DNA from: Aeromonas jandaei
GTDB taxonomy: Bacteria; Pseudomonadota; Gammaproteobacteria; Enterobacterales; Aeromonadaceae
NCBI RefSeq assembly: GCF_037890695.1
Contig: NZ_CP149571.1
Coordinates: 4,487,173 to 4,551,172 of the forward strand
Length of the DNA: 64,000 nt
Direction of reading: 5' to 3'
Under the pieces are notes generated by a model, which was not told the DNA's origin, made no database searches, and saw only the letters and a list, made by a program, of their open reading frames with translations. The translations under genes were made by a program, and so were the position numbers. Of the stretch, positions 50,563 to 59,494 are shown one piece after another. Numbering within the stretch: the stretch's first letter is position 1; every line of letters starts with the position of its first letter.

Positions 50563-51813
50563 ATGCAGTTGAACCTGCTGGAGAAGCGGATGAGCAACAT
50601 TCGGCTGGTGCCGAAAGTGGTGTTGCTGATGGTGATCAGTACCATTTTGCTACTGACCAAACTCTGGTTTGATGCCAACAATCTGGAGGCCACCCTGCTC
50701 ACCGAGGGGCTGGATCCGGAGAAAGCCAACACCATTGCCGACCGCCTGCTCTGGAGCGGCCTGATGGAGACCACCATCATGGGGCTGCTGTTCGTGATCC
50801 TGCTGATGACCGGCTCCCGTCTGATGGTCAAGCAGGTGCACTATCTGGTGGATCTGCTGGAGCGTTTCGCCAAGCGGGATCTCAGCCACAAGGTGTTGCT
50901 CCGCTCCCGCGACGAGTTCGGTGACATCGCCAAGGCTGTCTCCCACTCGCAGGAGAATCTGAAAGCGGTCTTTGGCAGCCAGCGCGCCGCCTGCAAGGAG
51001 CTCAACGACATCGCCTCCCAGGTGACCCTCTGCATGGAGGAGGCCAACGAGGCGATCAGCGAAGAGTTCGCCCAGATTGAGCAGCTGGCCAGCGCCATGA
51101 GCCAGATGGTCGGCGCCATTCGCGAGGTGGCTTCTCACGCCGATCAGGCCTCCCAGGCCACTGCCGAGACCAGCCAGCTGGCCGAAGCGGGGAGCCGCTG
51201 CGTGGCCGAGACCGTCAATACCATCGACACCCTCTCCGGCAACATCCAGCGCTCCGCCAACGTGGTCAACGAGGTGGAGCACGGGGTCGAGCGAATCGGC
51301 TCGGTAGTCGACACCATTCGCGGCATCTCGGAGCAGACCAACCTGCTGGCGCTCAACGCCGCCATCGAGGCCGCCCGCGCCGGTGAAGCGGGTCGCGGCT
51401 TTGCCGTGGTGGCCTCCGAAGTGCGCGAGCTGGCCAACCGCGCCCAGGCCGCCACCGTCGAGATCCAGAAGATGATCGAGCAGTTGCAGGGCAATGCCCG
51501 TCAGGCTGGCGAGCTGATGGCCCAGAGCGTGCAACAGGCCGACAAGGGGGTTGCCCAGGTGACCCAGGCGGGCGATCAGCTCGCCACCATAGTGGAGCGG
51601 GTACAGGGCGTGGCCGACATGAACCGCCACATCGCCGCCGCTTCCGATCAGCAGAGCTCGGTGGCCGAGGAGATGCGCGGCAATCTGGAGCAGGTCAAGC
51701 AGATCGCCGAAGGCTCCGTCGTGGTGCTGCGCGAACTGCAGGAGGCCTCGGTACTGGTGGAGCAGCACAGCCAGGAGCTGGATGGCCAGATCCAGTCCTT
51801 CAAGCTGGCGTGA
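50563..51813 (+). CDS. Methyl-accepting chemotaxis protein without a large sensor domain
   Basis: 416 residues. TM1 (about 17-33) and TM2 (about 70-85) are separated by only about 37 residues, so there is no conventional periplasmic ligand domain. A HAMP-like region and a signalling hairpin with tip [20 protein letters not shown] follow; no C-terminal CheR-binding pentapeptide. AAAGGAG lies 8 nt before ATG 50563. It may sense a membrane or energy state, or act through partners. Confidence 0.92.
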   Translation: MQLNLLEKRMSNIRLVPKVVLLMVISTILLLTKLWFDANNLEATLLTEGLDPEKANTIADRLLWSGLMETTIMGLLFVILLMTGSRLMVKQVHYLVDLLERFAKRDLSHKVLLRSRDEFGDIAKAVSHSQENLKAVFGSQRAACKELNDIASQVTLCMEEANEAISEEFAQIEQLASAMSQMVGAIREVASHADQASQATAETSQLAEAGSRCVAETVNTIDTLSGNIQRSANVVNEVEHGVERIGSVVDTIRGISEQTNLLALNAAIEAARAGEAGRGFAVVASEVRELANRAQAATVEIQKMIEQLQGNARQAGELMAQSVQQADKGVAQVTQAGDQLATIVERVQGVADMNRHIAAASDQQSSVAEEMRGNLEQVKQIAEGSVVVLRELQEASVLVEQHSQELDGQIQSFKLA

Positions 51814-51830
51814 CCACAGTGAATAGACAG

Positions 51831-51852
51831 AAAGGCCCTGCGGGGCCTTTTT
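51831..51852 (+). terminator. Terminator of the chemoreceptor gene
   Basis: AAAGGCCC-TGCG-GGGCCTTT stem followed by T residues, 18 bp after the stop. Confidence 0.92.
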
Positions 51853-51989
51853 TCATATCACCACCAGCAGCCCATTTTTCTTGCCGGATCATGCTTCTCA
51901 CCCTTGCGCTGTGACGCGGGGGCCTGACAGTGCTAGATTGGCAGCCAGCTTTTAATCCGGCAGTTTCGTTAATCACAAGGACGGCAACC

Positions 51990-54863
51990 GTGGCCCAGCA
52001 CTCTCCCTCTTTCTCCGCCTTCTCCCCCCTGCTGCAGGATCTGGCCCAGCGCCAGTGGCAACGGCTGACTGAACTGGCCCCCGACTATGGCAACCAGCCC
52101 GAGCCGGTGCGCCAGACCCTGCTGACCCTGCTCGGCCTCTCCGATTTTGTCGCCGACTCTCTCTTCAAACAGCCGGAGTTGCTGACCGAACTGCTCGCCT
52201 CCGGAGATCTGGAGCGCTCCGAGCGGTGGCCCGCCTACCAGAGTGACCTCACCTCCCTGCTCGCCGAAGTAAGCGATGAAGAGGCCCTCAAGCGTATCCT
52301 GCGCCAGTTCCGCCGCAGCCGCATGCTGGTGATCGCCTGGCGCGAGCTGCTGGGCCATGCGGCGGTGGAAGAGAGCTTTATCCACCTCACCAAGCTGGCG
52401 GATGCCCTCATCTGCTCTGCCCGCGACTGGCTCTACGCCAAACAGTGCGGCGAGCTGGGCACCCCGATGGATGGCAATGGCAACCCGCAACCGCTGCTGA
52501 TCCTCGGCATGGGCAAGCTCGGCGGTGGCGAGCTCAACTTCTCCTCGGATATTGACCTTGTCTTCACCTTCCCCGAAAACGGCTACACGGTTGGCGGGCG
52601 GCGCGAACTCGCCAACCAGCAGTTCTTTATCAAGCTGGGCCAGCGCATCATCAACGCCCTCCACCAGCCCACCCAGGATGGTCAGGTGTTCCGGGTTGAT
52701 ATGCGCTTACGCCCCTTTGGCGATGCGGGGCCGCTCGCCATCTCCTTTGCCGCCATGGAGGATTACTACCAGCACCACGGTCGCAACTGGGAGCGCTACG
52801 CCATGGTCAAGGCGCGGGTACTGGGGCCCCAGAGCGAGCACGCGGTCGAGCTGGCCGAGATGCTGCGCCCCTTCGTGTTTCGCCGCTATATCGACTTCGG
52901 CGTCATCGACGGCCTGCGCCAGATGAAGGCGATGATCGCCGCCGAGGTACGCCGCAAGGGACTGGAGGGCAACATCAAGCTGGGGGCTGGCGGTATTCGC
53001 GAAGTGGAGTTTATCGCCCAGGCGCTGCAACTCATTCGCGGCGGTCGTGAACCGGCGCTGCGGGTGCGCCACCTGCCCGAAGCGCTGGCCGCCATCGCCC
53101 AATGTGGCGCCCTCGAATCTGCCCATTGCGATCGCCTGCTGGCGGCTTATCGCTTTCTGCGTCGGGTCGAGAACATATTGCAGGAGATCGGCGATCAGCA
53201 GACTCAGACCCTGCCCACCGAGGAGCGGGATCGCCAGCGGCTGATCGCCGCTCTCGGTTTTGCCGACTGGGGCGCCTTTATGGCTCATCTGGATGAGGAG
53301 ATGGCCGCAGTCCATCAGGAGTTCGCCGCCGTGGTGGGGGAAGAGAAAGAGGCACCCGCCCATCTGGAGCAGCTCTGGCTCGATCTGTGGCGCACCGAGC
53401 TCGACGCCGCCGAGCTGGAAAAACTGCTGACCGCGCAGGGGGTGGCCGAACCCGCCCCGCTCTGCACCGCCCTGCTACGTTTCAAGGAGGAGTACAAGCG
53501 CCGTCAGGTGGGGCCGCAGGGGCGCATCGCGCTGGACTGGCTGATGCCGGAGCTGCTGCGGCTGGTGGTCGCCAGTGAGCAACCCGCCCGCCTGTTCGAG
53601 CGGGTATGCGAGCTGCTGACCCGCATCTTCACCCGCAGCGCCTATCTGCAACTGCTGGCGGAGAACCCGGGCGCCCTGCGTCAGCTGGTGCGGTTGTGCG
53701 ATGCCAGCCATCTGGTGAGCGAGCAGCTGGCCCGCTACCCCATCCTGCTGGACGAACTGCTCGATCCCCAGCACCTCTACCACCCCACCCCGCTCGATCA
53801 GTACAAGCCCCAGCTACGCCAGTTCCTGCTGCGCATCCCCGAAGAGGATGTGGAGCAGCAGATGGAAGCGCTGCGCCAGTTCAAGCAGGTGCAGCTGCTG
53901 CGCATCGTGGCGGCCGACATCGCCGGCGCCCTGCCGCTGATGAAGGTGAGCGACCACCTCACCTGGCTGGCGGAGGCGATCACCGAGGAGGTGGTCAATC
54001 AGGCATGGGCCCAGATGAGCGAGCGCTACGGGGTGCCGCCCGAGGTGGCAACCAGCGGCCAGCGCGGCTTTGCGGTGGTGGCCTATGGCAAGCTGGGCGG
54101 CATCGAGCTCGGTTACGGCTCGGATCTCGATCTGGTGTTCCTGCACGGCGGTGACCCCAACAGCTACACCGATGGGCGCAAACCCATCGACAGCCGCCAG
54201 TTCTACCTGCGTCTGGCACAGCGGATCCTGCACCTGTTCAGCACCCGCACTCCCTCCGGCATCCTCTACGAGATCGATATGCGGCTGCGCCCCTCCGGTG
54301 ACTCCGGCCTGCTGGTCTCGTCGCTGTCGGCCTACGAGCAGTACCAGCAAAACGAGGCGTGAACCTGGGAACATCAGGCGCTGGTGCGGGCTCGCCCCAT
54401 CTATGGCGATGATGCCATCGTTGCCGAGTTTGCCCGCATCCGCCGCGCTGTGCTGGCCAGGGAGCGGGATCTGCCGACCCTGGCCCGCGAGGTGCGCGAG
54501 ATGCGCCACAAGATGCGGGATCACCTGCTCAAAGCCGGTGCCGGCGATTTCGACCTCAAGCAGTCACCCGGCGGCATGGTGGATATCGAGTTTATCGCCC
54601 AGTATCTGGTGCTGGCCCACGCCTGCGGCGAGCCCGATGCCCTCACCCGCTGGTCCGATAACGTGCGCATCTTCGATGAGTGCGTCATGGCGGGGGTGCT
54701 GACGCTGGAGCAGGCGGAGGGGCTAAAACAGGCCTATCTGGAGATCCGCAACCTCGGCCATCGCCTCAACCTCTCGGAGATCTCCCGCAAGGTGAGCGAC
54801 GATCAGCTGCAGAGTGAGCGCAGCCATGTGCTCGCCGTCTGGCACACCCTGCTGGGGGAGTAA
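51990..54863 (+). pseudogene. glnE: glnE interrupted by an in-frame TGA
   Basis: Glutamine synthetase adenylyltransferase/adenylyl-removing enzyme. GTG 51990 has AAGGA 8 nt upstream; the full reading would be 957 residues (E. coli 946). The N-terminal removase domain has GMGKLGGGELNFSSDIDLVF (about 173-192). The C-terminal adenylyltransferase domain has YGKLGGIELGYGSDLDLVF (about 698-716). Codon 791 is TGA (54360-54362) between NEA and TWEHQALVRAR; relatives have Trp there. The same frame continues with good similarity to 54863. As written, a 790-residue product lacks the last 166 residues of the transferase half, so glutamine synthetase might be de-adenylylated but not adenylylated. A GTG at 54384 could start a separate fragment. 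Sequencing error or read-through are alternatives. Confidence 0.9.
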
Positions 54864-54886
54864 TTCCCGCCAGCGGCAATGAAAAG

Positions 54887-54916
54887 GGGCCCGCCTGAAT
54901 TGCTTCAGGCGGGCCC
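54887..54916. terminator. Terminator between glnE and convergent GNAT gene
   Basis: GGGCCCGCCTGAA-TTGC-TTCAGGCGGGCCC, 13-bp perfect stem; TTCTCTT follows on the plus strand and CCTTTTC on the minus strand. Confidence 0.88.
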
Positions 54917-54951
54917 TTCTCTTATCGGTAAAACAGCATTCTTGCGGCTGC

Positions 54952-55482
54952 TCAGCCGTGATCCATCACCGTCTCCACCAGCATGCTGTTGAAACGCTGA
55001 TAGGCCTCTTCCTCAAGGAGCCCCGGATAGCTCAACACCCGCAGCGCATGACCTTGATAGTCAGGATGATAGGGTGGGTGGAGATGGGCATAATCGTTGA
55101 GACAAAAGCCCAGCCCCTGATAGAAGCGCAGACGGCGAATGGCAATCTCATCCTCTGGCGGATCGATCTCGAGAATGACGGTTTTGCCTGCCCGCTCGCG
55201 AAATTCGGCCAGCAGGCGGCTGCCGTAGTTGCGGCCGCGCAGCGCCGGATTGATGGCCAGATGTTCGATATAGATCTGCTCGCCACAAGCCCACCAGAAG
55301 ATGAAACCGAGCAGCAGGCCGTCCTGATAAAAGATTTGGCAGTGATAGCGAGGATCCCGCATCTTCTGTGGCTGATGCTGTGACTGGCGCTGCTCGTAGC
55401 GGGGAAAACTCTCGCCATAGATCTGCCAGACCAGCGGCCACGCCGGATGGTTTGCCTCTCTAATCACTTCACTCTCAATCAT
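54952..55482 (-). CDS. GNAT-family N-acetyltransferase
   Basis: 176 residues. IYIEHLAINPALRGRNYGSRLL carries the acetyl-CoA loop (RGRNYG); FYQGLGFCLNDYAH is the C-terminal motif. Substrate unknown. GAGAGG lies 8 nt before the ATG. Confidence 0.88.
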   Translation of the reverse strand: MIESEVIREANHPAWPLVWQIYGESFPRYEQRQSQHQPQKMRDPRYHCQIFYQDGLLLGFIFWWACGEQIYIEHLAINPALRGRNYGSRLLAEFRERAGKTVILEIDPPEDEIAIRRLRFYQGLGFCLNDYAHLHPPYHPDYQGHALRVLSYPGLLEEEAYQRFNSMLVETVMDHG

Positions 55483-55570
55483 CAGAACTACCTCTCATTT
55501 ATTTTGCAGAACGTTCATCTATACATGAAAAGTTCTGCCACAGCATCCTCTGATGAAATAAAAGCCAGAA

Positions 55571-55587
55571 CGCCCGATTAGCGGGCG
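55571..55587 (-). terminator. Terminator overlapping the end of the glycosidase-like gene
   Basis: CGCCCG-N5-CGGGCG; the stop codon lies in the loop. On the minus strand TTCTGGCTTTTATTT follows. Confidence 0.65.
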
Positions 55588-57779
55588 CCATCCGGTTGCG
55601 AGACAAACTGCTGCTGGCTGCCATCTGGCAGCAGCGCCAGCACGCTTTGAGCGGCCAGTTTGATCCCTGCCAGCTCGGTGGCCGGGCCGAAGTTGGCAAT
55701 CAGTCGAGTGCCATCGGCAAACTCGCTCTGCTGCACCACGCCTCGTTTATCGAGCCAGCGAAAACCGGTGAGGGGCTGGTTGTAGAGCCGCTCATGCAGT
55801 GGGCGGAAGAAGGTATCGAGCCCCTTGAGGTAGGGAATGCGCGCGCTGGCGCTATCCAGACTGAGGTTGAGCAGCGGCGGCACGTTGTAGAGCTGCTGCA
55901 ACAGTTCGGTCACCTGACGGCTCTCCCTGAATTTGAGGCTGTCCATCGTCCAGTGATGGGTGGTCACTATGCTGTCGTGAAAGACGCTCTGGAACAGTGG
56001 CAACCGCAGCGCCGGATCGAAGTAGAGCCCCTGATACTCAGGTTTTAGATGGCTCTGGCGAAAGAAGAACGCGGGCTGATAGTCGGGATACCAGGCTCCC
56101 AGATAGTAGGGAGAGCGCTTGTTGCGGCGCATATCGGGATCCTGCCAGCCAAAGCCGCTGGTCTGGGGGCCGTGGGCAAAGGCCGCGGTGCGGTTGGCAA
56201 CCGCGCCGCCCTCCTCGGAGCCCACCAGCACACCCTGACTCTTGGCAATCCACGCCATCCCTGCCATCCGGTTGTCCGCATCCTGCGCCTGACTGGTTGG
56301 CTTGGCTGGGTCGAAGTCGTCAAACACCATGCCGGTCGCAGCCACATCAAGGAACCAGCTGTTGTAGTGGCTCGCCTGCTGCAATTTTGGCACTCGCTGC
56401 TCCATCACCGGGCGCACACAGGCCTGATTGGTGTAGACACCGCTATTTTGAAAGCCGCTCTTGCGCCGTCCATTCTCCAACATGATGCCGCAGCGCAGGT
56501 AGCTATCCTGCCCCATCTGGGCGGTGAGCCAGCTCTGCTGGCGATTCCCCTCCGGCAGCGCGGTATCGTAAGAGTCGTAAGGTGCGATGAGATAGCCCGC
56601 CTGTTTGGCAAGCGCTATCCCCTCTGGCGCAGCAAAACCAGCCGTCCACTGGGGCAGACCCAGCCAGAGTTTGGGTAGTCCAGCCTGCTTGAGAGCAGCG
56701 ATCATCTTGGCCGAGCTGCCATCCCCCCAGCTCTGTGGCTCGTTGAGCGCAGCACCCAGTTGCGTGGCCGCCAGCATGCGCCGGGCGGCGAAATCGGCCG
56801 GTTGCTGACCCGGATGGCGCAGCACCAGCGCCTGCTCAACTCCGGTCAGCACCCGGTTTTGCAGATAGCGGCTGCGCTCAAGATCGGGCGCTTGCAGCGC
56901 CGTTTTGCTCTCCCCCTTGAGCCAGTCGGCGGGGATCAGGCGACGCAGTGCGGGCCAACTCTTCACATCCTGTGGCACCAGCAGTCGCTCGCCCCAGAGG
57001 TAGAGGTGAGAGGCGCCGATCAGCCGCTTGCCATCCTTTACTGCCGCCAGCTTGCTCTCGAGCGAGACCAGCTCGCCCCGCTCCTGCAGCCAGTTGCGAT
57101 AGACCTTGGCCGCCGCCAGCCAGTCGTTGCCCGGCTGCAGCGACACCACCACCTCATAGGGGTCGGCCAGATTGAGGCGATTGACGCTATGGGCCGCCGT
57201 CAGGGCAATACCATCTTTCCCGGGCGTAAAAGTGAGCCGGTTGTTGAAGGGGTTGGCAAAGAGGATCGCCAGCTGCTGATCGCCGTGATCCAGCCCGACC
57301 AGCGGCAGGGTAAGATCCTCGGTGGTGTTGATCCCCTGATACTCTTGCGCCAGCGCCTGGCGCCACGCGGGATGCTCAACCGGGATGCGAAAACCCTCGT
57401 GGATCGGCAGCATCAGCGCCTGCGCCCCTGCCGGCACTCGCGGCCATACCAAGTCGCCTGCACTCGCACGACTCAGGGTGAGGATCAGGCGATTGCCCTC
57501 GAGGCGGGCCGAGGCTCGCACCTCGCCATCGGCACGGGTCAGCCAGCTGGCACGCTCCCCCTCCTGCTGCAGCGTGGTGACCGGTTGGCGCGGGCCGGGG
57601 ACAGAGATGGCAAGGTGCTGGCCCGAGGGTAGGATAGCCTCGGCAGCCAGGGTGGCGGGATCCAGCTCGATGCGCCACTGATCGTTGGCCAGAGTCAACG
57701 CCTCGGCAGGCAAGGAGAACAGCGGCGCTAACAGCAACAGCGGGCGGATCCGGCTCGTTAGCACGGGCAGAAAAGTCAT
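55578..57779 (-). CDS. Secreted glycoside hydrolase-like protein (GH101-like?)
   Basis: 733 residues with a signal peptide (LLLLAPLFSLPAEA). N-terminal beta-rich part to about 220, then a probable TIM barrel: LPKLWLGLPQWTAGF, YLIAPYDSYDTALPEG, WFLDVAATGMVFDDFDP (candidate nucleophile Asp) and VLVGSEEGG (candidate acid Glu), followed by HHWTMDSLKFRE and a C-terminal beta domain. The spacing of the DV...G and the Glu block recalls GH101 endo-alpha-N-acetylgalactosaminidases, but overall resemblance is weak and another family is possible. It is 237 bp downstream of vxrC on the same strand with no clear terminator between. Confidence 0.55.
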   Translation of the reverse strand: MTFLPVLTSRIRPLLLLAPLFSLPAEALTLANDQWRIELDPATLAAEAILPSGQHLAISVPGPRQPVTTLQQEGERASWLTRADGEVRASARLEGNRLILTLSRASAGDLVWPRVPAGAQALMLPIHEGFRIPVEHPAWRQALAQEYQGINTTEDLTLPLVGLDHGDQQLAILFANPFNNRLTFTPGKDGIALTAAHSVNRLNLADPYEVVVSLQPGNDWLAAAKVYRNWLQERGELVSLESKLAAVKDGKRLIGASHLYLWGERLLVPQDVKSWPALRRLIPADWLKGESKTALQAPDLERSRYLQNRVLTGVEQALVLRHPGQQPADFAARRMLAATQLGAALNEPQSWGDGSSAKMIAALKQAGLPKLWLGLPQWTAGFAAPEGIALAKQAGYLIAPYDSYDTALPEGNRQQSWLTAQMGQDSYLRCGIMLENGRRKSGFQNSGVYTNQACVRPVMEQRVPKLQQASHYNSWFLDVAATGMVFDDFDPAKPTSQAQDADNRMAGMAWIAKSQGVLVGSEEGGAVANRTAAFAHGPQTSGFGWQDPDMRRNKRSPYYLGAWYPDYQPAFFFRQSHLKPEYQGLYFDPALRLPLFQSVFHDSIVTTHHWTMDSLKFRESRQVTELLQQLYNVPPLLNLSLDSASARIPYLKGLDTFFRPLHERLYNQPLTGFRWLDKRGVVQQSEFADGTRLIANFGPATELAGIKLAAQSVLALLPDGSQQQFVSQPDGAR

Positions 57780-58016
57780 GGTCGGTGATTCCTGATAAAA
57801 ACGGGAGCCGCCATTGCAGCAGATCGGCTGGCCTGGATTGTCAGGGCAATGTCAGGATTAAGCACAGAGCAGAGGCGGAGAGTCCTCCCAGCCATTTCGC
57901 ATTTAGTAGCCACCACCATCCACCGGGCAATTGTTGCAAATAACATCAGAAAAAAGTGAAAGTCATTGCACCAGCGAAACAATCTTTGCCAGAAGCAGAG
58001 ACCCAATCCCCCGGCA

Positions 58017-58847
58017 TCACTCCACCGGCCCCGCCTGACTGTGACTTAGCTGCAACACCAGCTGGCCGCGCTGGCTGGTTTGCACCAGCGAGAGGGTGCG
58101 CCAGCTGTCGGGCGTGGCGGCAGGCCAATCCACCTTGCCATCCAGAGGCAGGCGGTTCCACCACAGCAGGGAGTATTGCGGGCGGGCCAGCACAGCCTGA
58201 TCGAGCCAGAGCGGCGAACAAGAAGCGGGATTGGCGGGAGGATTGGCCACCGCCTGCGGCGAGCGGGAGAGCCAGTCCAGATCCTGCACCGCAGGCAGCG
58301 GCAACGCTACCTGCCACGCTTTGCCCGCCACCGCCAGCCGCAGCTGATAGAGCCCGGCAGGTAAAGGCGTTGGTAGATCGGCCCCGACAACCCTGACTCC
58401 GGTGTTCTCTTCCGCCTCCCACTGGGCGCCAGCCAGCCGGTCACGGCCAGCGGGATCGATAAGTTCAGCGGCGGTGATGGCCCCCTCCCCGGTCAGCTGC
58501 ACCCGATAGTCCCGCAGCAGCGGCGCATCGCGCTGGATCAGCTCAAGGCGCAGCTCGCTCACCCCATCAGGCAGAGTCAGCGGGAAATCCTTGCCGCAGT
58601 GCTGGGCACTCAGCGCAGCCAGCATCCCCTGCCAGCTACGGCGCTCGGCATCGCTGTTGAGGGCAGGCCATGCCTGCTGCAAAGATTGCCAGGCGTGCCG
58701 GTTATCTCCCTGCAACAGCGCCAAGGTAGCCGGTTGCAGCGGGTCGGCGCGTTCGGTTTCCAGGAGGCGATCGGTTGCCATCACGCAGCTTGCGTTTAGC
58801 AAGCCGACGCTTAGAGCCAACAGCAGTCCAGCCCGCGTTGCATGCAT
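58017..58847 (-). CDS. vxrC: DUF2861-family periplasmic protein, VxrC-like
   Basis: 276 residues with a signal peptide (LLLALSVGLLNASCVMA). DPLQPATLALLQGDNRHAW, SWQGMLAALSAQHCGKDFP and WWNRLPLDGKVDWP give the impression of DUF2861/VxrC of Vibrio. Its ATG shares a base with the vxrB stop (TAATG). VxrC is a partner of the VxrAB system with unclear function. The call leans on synteny. Confidence 0.72.
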   Translation of the reverse strand: MHATRAGLLLALSVGLLNASCVMATDRLLETERADPLQPATLALLQGDNRHAWQSLQQAWPALNSDAERRSWQGMLAALSAQHCGKDFPLTLPDGVSELRLELIQRDAPLLRDYRVQLTGEGAITAAELIDPAGRDRLAGAQWEAEENTGVRVVGADLPTPLPAGLYQLRLAVAGKAWQVALPLPAVQDLDWLSRSPQAVANPPANPASCSPLWLDQAVLARPQYSLLWWNRLPLDGKVDWPAATPDSWRTLSLVQTSQRGQLVLQLSHSQAGPVE

Positions 58848-59494
58848 TACGTTGGCACCTCCAGCCGGTAGCCGATGCCGCGCACCGTCTCGATGGTCAG
58901 TCCGGGCAGCTTCTGGCGCAGTTGCAGAATATGGGTATCAACCGTGCGGGTGGAGGGAAACGCCTGATAGCCCCACACCCGGTTGAGGATCTCCTCCCGG
59001 CTCAGCACCCGCCCCGCCATCCGCACCAGCAGGGTGAGCAGGGCAAACTCGGTGGGGGTAAAGCTCACCTCCGCATCCTGCCAGCTCGCCTGCATCCGGG
59101 CGGGATGAAGCTGCAAGCCGCCTACCGCCTGAGTGCCATCCCCCAGCTGACGCAGCTGGGCCCGGATCCGCGCCAGCAGCTCGTCATGGGAGAAGGGCTT
59201 GGTCAGGTAGTCGCGCGCCCCTGCATCGAGCCCGGCCACCCGATCGCTCACCTCCACCCTTGCGGTGAGCACGATCACCGGCAGCGCCTTGCGCGCCAGC
59301 CACAGGGGCAACCTGTCGAGGGCATCCCCCTCCGGCATGGTGCGATCCAGCAGCACCAGATCCGCCGCCAGCCACTGCTGCTCCACCGCAGCCAGAGTGT
59401 CGCACCAGAGGCAACGATACCCTTCGCGGGTCAGATAGCGTTGCAGGTTCTCCGCCAGCAGCGCCTCGTCTTCGACAAGCAGAATGGTCTTCAT
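58847..59494 (-). CDS. vxrB: Response regulator, VxrB/WigR-like
   Basis: 215 residues, OmpR/PhoB type. Receiver domain with acidic pocket (VEDE) and phospho-acceptor Asp in DLVLLDRTMPEGD; Lys in LTKPFSHDEL; winged helix ending TRTVDTHILQLRQKLPG, then ETVRGIGYRLE. Overlaps vxrA by 4 nt and vxrC by 1 nt. In Vibrio cholerae VxrB (WigR) controls cell-wall synthesis, T6SS and biofilm genes. Confidence 0.88.
   Translation of the reverse strand: MKTILLVEDEALLAENLQRYLTREGYRCLWCDTLAAVEQQWLAADLVLLDRTMPEGDALDRLPLWLARKALPVIVLTARVEVSDRVAGLDAGARDYLTKPFSHDELLARIRAQLRQLGDGTQAVGGLQLHPARMQASWQDAEVSFTPTEFALLTLLVRMAGRVLSREEILNRVWGYQAFPSTRTVDTHILQLRQKLPGLTIETVRGIGYRLEVPT

Noticed and set aside
54360..54362. TGA as a selenocysteine codon in GlnE
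   Set aside because: GlnE is not a known selenoprotein, the expected residue is Trp, and no obvious SECIS-like hairpin follows directly.
54384..54863. Independent small gene starting at GTG 54384
   Set aside because: It is the in-frame C-terminal part of glnE, with similarity beginning before this GTG and directly after the TGA.
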